The notes under the pieces are model-generated. The model was not told where the DNA came from, searched no databases, and saw nothing but the letters and a program-made list of their open reading frames with translations. From Pseudomonas sp. Irchel 3A7 (lineage in GTDB: Bacteria; Pseudomonadota; Gammaproteobacteria; Pseudomonadales; Pseudomonadaceae), in the NCBI RefSeq assembly GCF_900187565.1, contig NZ_FYED01000009.1:186001-250000 (forward strand): a DNA stretch of 64,000 nt, in the 5' to 3' direction. Positions 62,649-64,000 of this stretch are shown here, piece by piece. Numbering within the stretch: the first letter of the stretch is position 1; every line of letters starts with the position of its first letter. The translations under genes and the position numbers were made by a program.

Positions 62649-63764
62649 TCATTTATCGCCAGGCACGGTGTTCGTTTCGGGTTTGGCCATTGCAATGAAG
62701 TCGCCCAGTTCCTGAATCAGCTCACGACTGTCGGTGATCATTTGATCCCAGTCAGTCGGGAAACGAACATTCAGCGGCAGCTGATCTATGCGCCAGCGTG
62801 GCGGCAGCGGCTGATCAAACTTGGCGGCCACCTGCAGCCCCATTTCGCTGGCGGCAAACGGCCCGCGCAACACCGTTGGCGTGCGGCCGGCGCTGTCCAC
62901 CGCCTGCACCACACGGGCCGTCAGCCATTTGCCGTCGGGCATGCGCACGCGTAGCGGCTGGCCGATCCCGGCGTAGCTGATATTCAGCGGTTCCAGATAG
63001 ATCCACAATAATGGCTCTTCAAGCTGCTCGATGCGCATCAGCAAGGTACCGGCGCCGACGTTTTCGCCGGGGTTGACCAGCACTTCCGCCACCCGCCCGC
63101 TCTGCGCGGCCTTGACCGGCAATGCCGCCAGGCGCGTCTGCAACCATTTTTGCTCGGCGGTGCGTTCAGCCTTCTCACGCTCGTCGTTCAACGGTTGATT
63201 GGCCAGTTGCTCGCGGCGCTCGAACGCCAACAGGTCCGCCTTGAAACTGTCGAGTTCGGACTGAGCGGCCAGCACCTCGCCCCGAGACACGGCGCCACGA
63301 ATCACCAGGTCCTCAAGCACCCTCACCCGGTCTTCCGAGCGGGCAATTCGGGTCCTGAGCAATTGCCGCTCCCGGCCCCCCAGTTTGGCATTGCTCAAGC
63401 GCGTGGTATTGGCCGGGACAGCGGAGAGTTGCGCCATCCGGGAACGCCACTCGGGGTTGTCCAGATTGGCCAGGGGTTGATCGACCCGCACCTGGTCACC
63501 GGCCCTGACGAACAGTTGCTCGACCCGACCGGCATCCCGCGCGCGCACCTCCAGAATCGGCAAGCGCAGTTGCGCCGGCGCGTCGATCATCAGAATGCCG
63601 TACACCAGCTTGCCGCCCAGCCAGATCAACGGGCTCGCCACCAATAACAGGATCAGGTACCAGCGCACACGAAACGCCGCGCGTTTGCTCGGGGCGTAAA
63701 GCACACTCAAACCTTGCTCCTGAGTCGGGTTCAGTTCCTTGCGACTATCGAAACGAATCTTCAT
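62649..63764 (-). CDS. HlyD-type membrane fusion protein
   Basis: 371 aa. One span near residues 33-57 (RWYLILLLVASPLIWLGGKL), then a lipoyl half (RDAGRVEQLFVRAGDQVRVD), a coiled-coil hairpin about residues 115-210 (RQLLRTRIARSEDRVRVLED) and the second half VKAAQSGRVAEVLVNPGENV. Such proteins link an inner-membrane exporter to the outer membrane or serve polysaccharide secretion. Its start lies 6 bases after the stop of the gene at 63771, so both belong to an operon that continues outside the window. Confidence 0.85.
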   Translation of the reverse strand: MKIRFDSRKELNPTQEQGLSVLYAPSKRAAFRVRWYLILLLVASPLIWLGGKLVYGILMIDAPAQLRLPILEVRARDAGRVEQLFVRAGDQVRVDQPLANLDNPEWRSRMAQLSAVPANTTRLSNAKLGGRERQLLRTRIARSEDRVRVLEDLVIRGAVSRGEVLAAQSELDSFKADLLAFERREQLANQPLNDEREKAERTAEQKWLQTRLAALPVKAAQSGRVAEVLVNPGENVGAGTLLMRIEQLEEPLLWIYLEPLNISYAGIGQPLRVRMPDGKWLTARVVQAVDSAGRTPTVLRGPFAASEMGLQVAAKFDQPLPPRWRIDQLPLNVRFPTDWDQMITDSRELIQELGDFIAMAKPETNTVPGDK

Positions 63765-63770
63765 GACGGC

Positions 63771-64000
63771 TCACCGTTTTGGAAAGTCTCGCCAGGCTTG
63801 CCAGTCGATGCCGGCAATCCCCAGGGGTTGCAGTTGCTCGCGCCAGGTGCTGGTCTGGCGTTGCAACTGTTCGGTCGACGCGCCGGCCCAGGATTCCGTG
63901 GCATCCAGTTGCGGCTCGGTGCTTTGCGCCAGGCGAAATTGCAGCGCGGGCCAGCGTCTGGCGATCTGCTCGGCCATGCGCGCGCTGTTTTTCGGGTTAC
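63771..64000 (-). CDS. 3' end of an unidentified gene, cut by window edge
   Basis: About 75 residues are visible, ending REQLQPLGIAGIDWQAWRDF-PKR. RMAEQIARRWPALQFRLAQS and the Gln/Trp-rich end give no clear family. It precedes the HlyD-type gene by 6 bases. The reading frame continues past base 64000. Confidence 0.6.
   Translation of the reverse strand, partial: NPKNSARMAEQIARRWPALQFRLAQSTEPQLDATESWAGASTEQLQRQTSTWREQLQPLGIAGIDWQAWRDFPKR

Noticed and set aside
1..64000. tRNA, rRNA or prophage genes
   Set aside because: I found no tRNA-like cloverleaf, rRNA segment, integrase or phage structural gene in the window; a tRNAscan-SE run would settle the tRNA point.

Overview
The window is a high-GC chromosomal segment that looks like the Pseudomonas fluorescens group. 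The signs are 19 REP/REPIN-type palindromes in three sequence families placed at gene ends, a duplicated polyamine glutamylation toolkit (puuA, puuB, puuC, puuD, puuR, potGHIF), a cyn locus, an nap operon without napF, and many proteins of typical Pseudomonas type. I see no tRNA, rRNA, CRISPR array or intact IS element.

Layout: 0-11.4 kb is housekeeping and small metabolic loci: topB, a GNAT protein, cynR/cynS/cynT for cyanate detoxification, a BON protein, a ProA-like dehydrogenase, DoxX, and a nitrilase with a GlxA-type regulator. 11.4-17.3 kb is an AT-richer island with about 1 kb of non-coding DNA followed by three unrecognised envelope proteins: a 1183-aa multi-span protein, a secreted protein and a 4-span protein. 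17.3-24.5 kb has a SleB-like hydrolase, a CAP protein, a YdeP-type molybdoenzyme, moaA, a bestrophin and moaB. 24.8-30 kb has a LysR regulator, a first puuA/puuB-like pair and a DeoR regulator. 30.6-34.7 kb is napEDABC, periplasmic nitrate reduction, with a candidate ANR box.

34.7-46 kb is the most unusual part. Two unrecognised proteins are followed by two genes cut by one conservative inversion of about 1.06 kb. A prfC fragment follows, then a compact candidate biosynthetic locus: a second, archaeal/eukaryotic-type prolyl-tRNA synthetase convergent with an operon of a CCR-family reductase, a stand-alone adenylation protein with a proline code, and an MFS exporter. The locus lies between two deleted group II intron copies in the same orientation. 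The simplest reading is a horizontally acquired pathway for a proline-derived or proline-mimicking compound, with the extra ProRS as self-resistance and the MFS protein as export.

46-48.6 kb holds a glycine-rich secreted protein with a perfect (ACC)23 tract and its broken partial duplicate, a nucleotidyltransferase and a CigR-like protein. 48.6-59.5 kb is a polyamine catabolism and uptake block: puuR, puuB, puuC and puuA on the minus strand, puuD and potGHIF on the plus strand. 59.7-64 kb has thpR, small hypotheticals, a lipoprotein and an HlyD-type adaptor, ending in a truncated gene.

Functions named for well-known families rest on recognised motifs and recalled family sequences. No database search was run.
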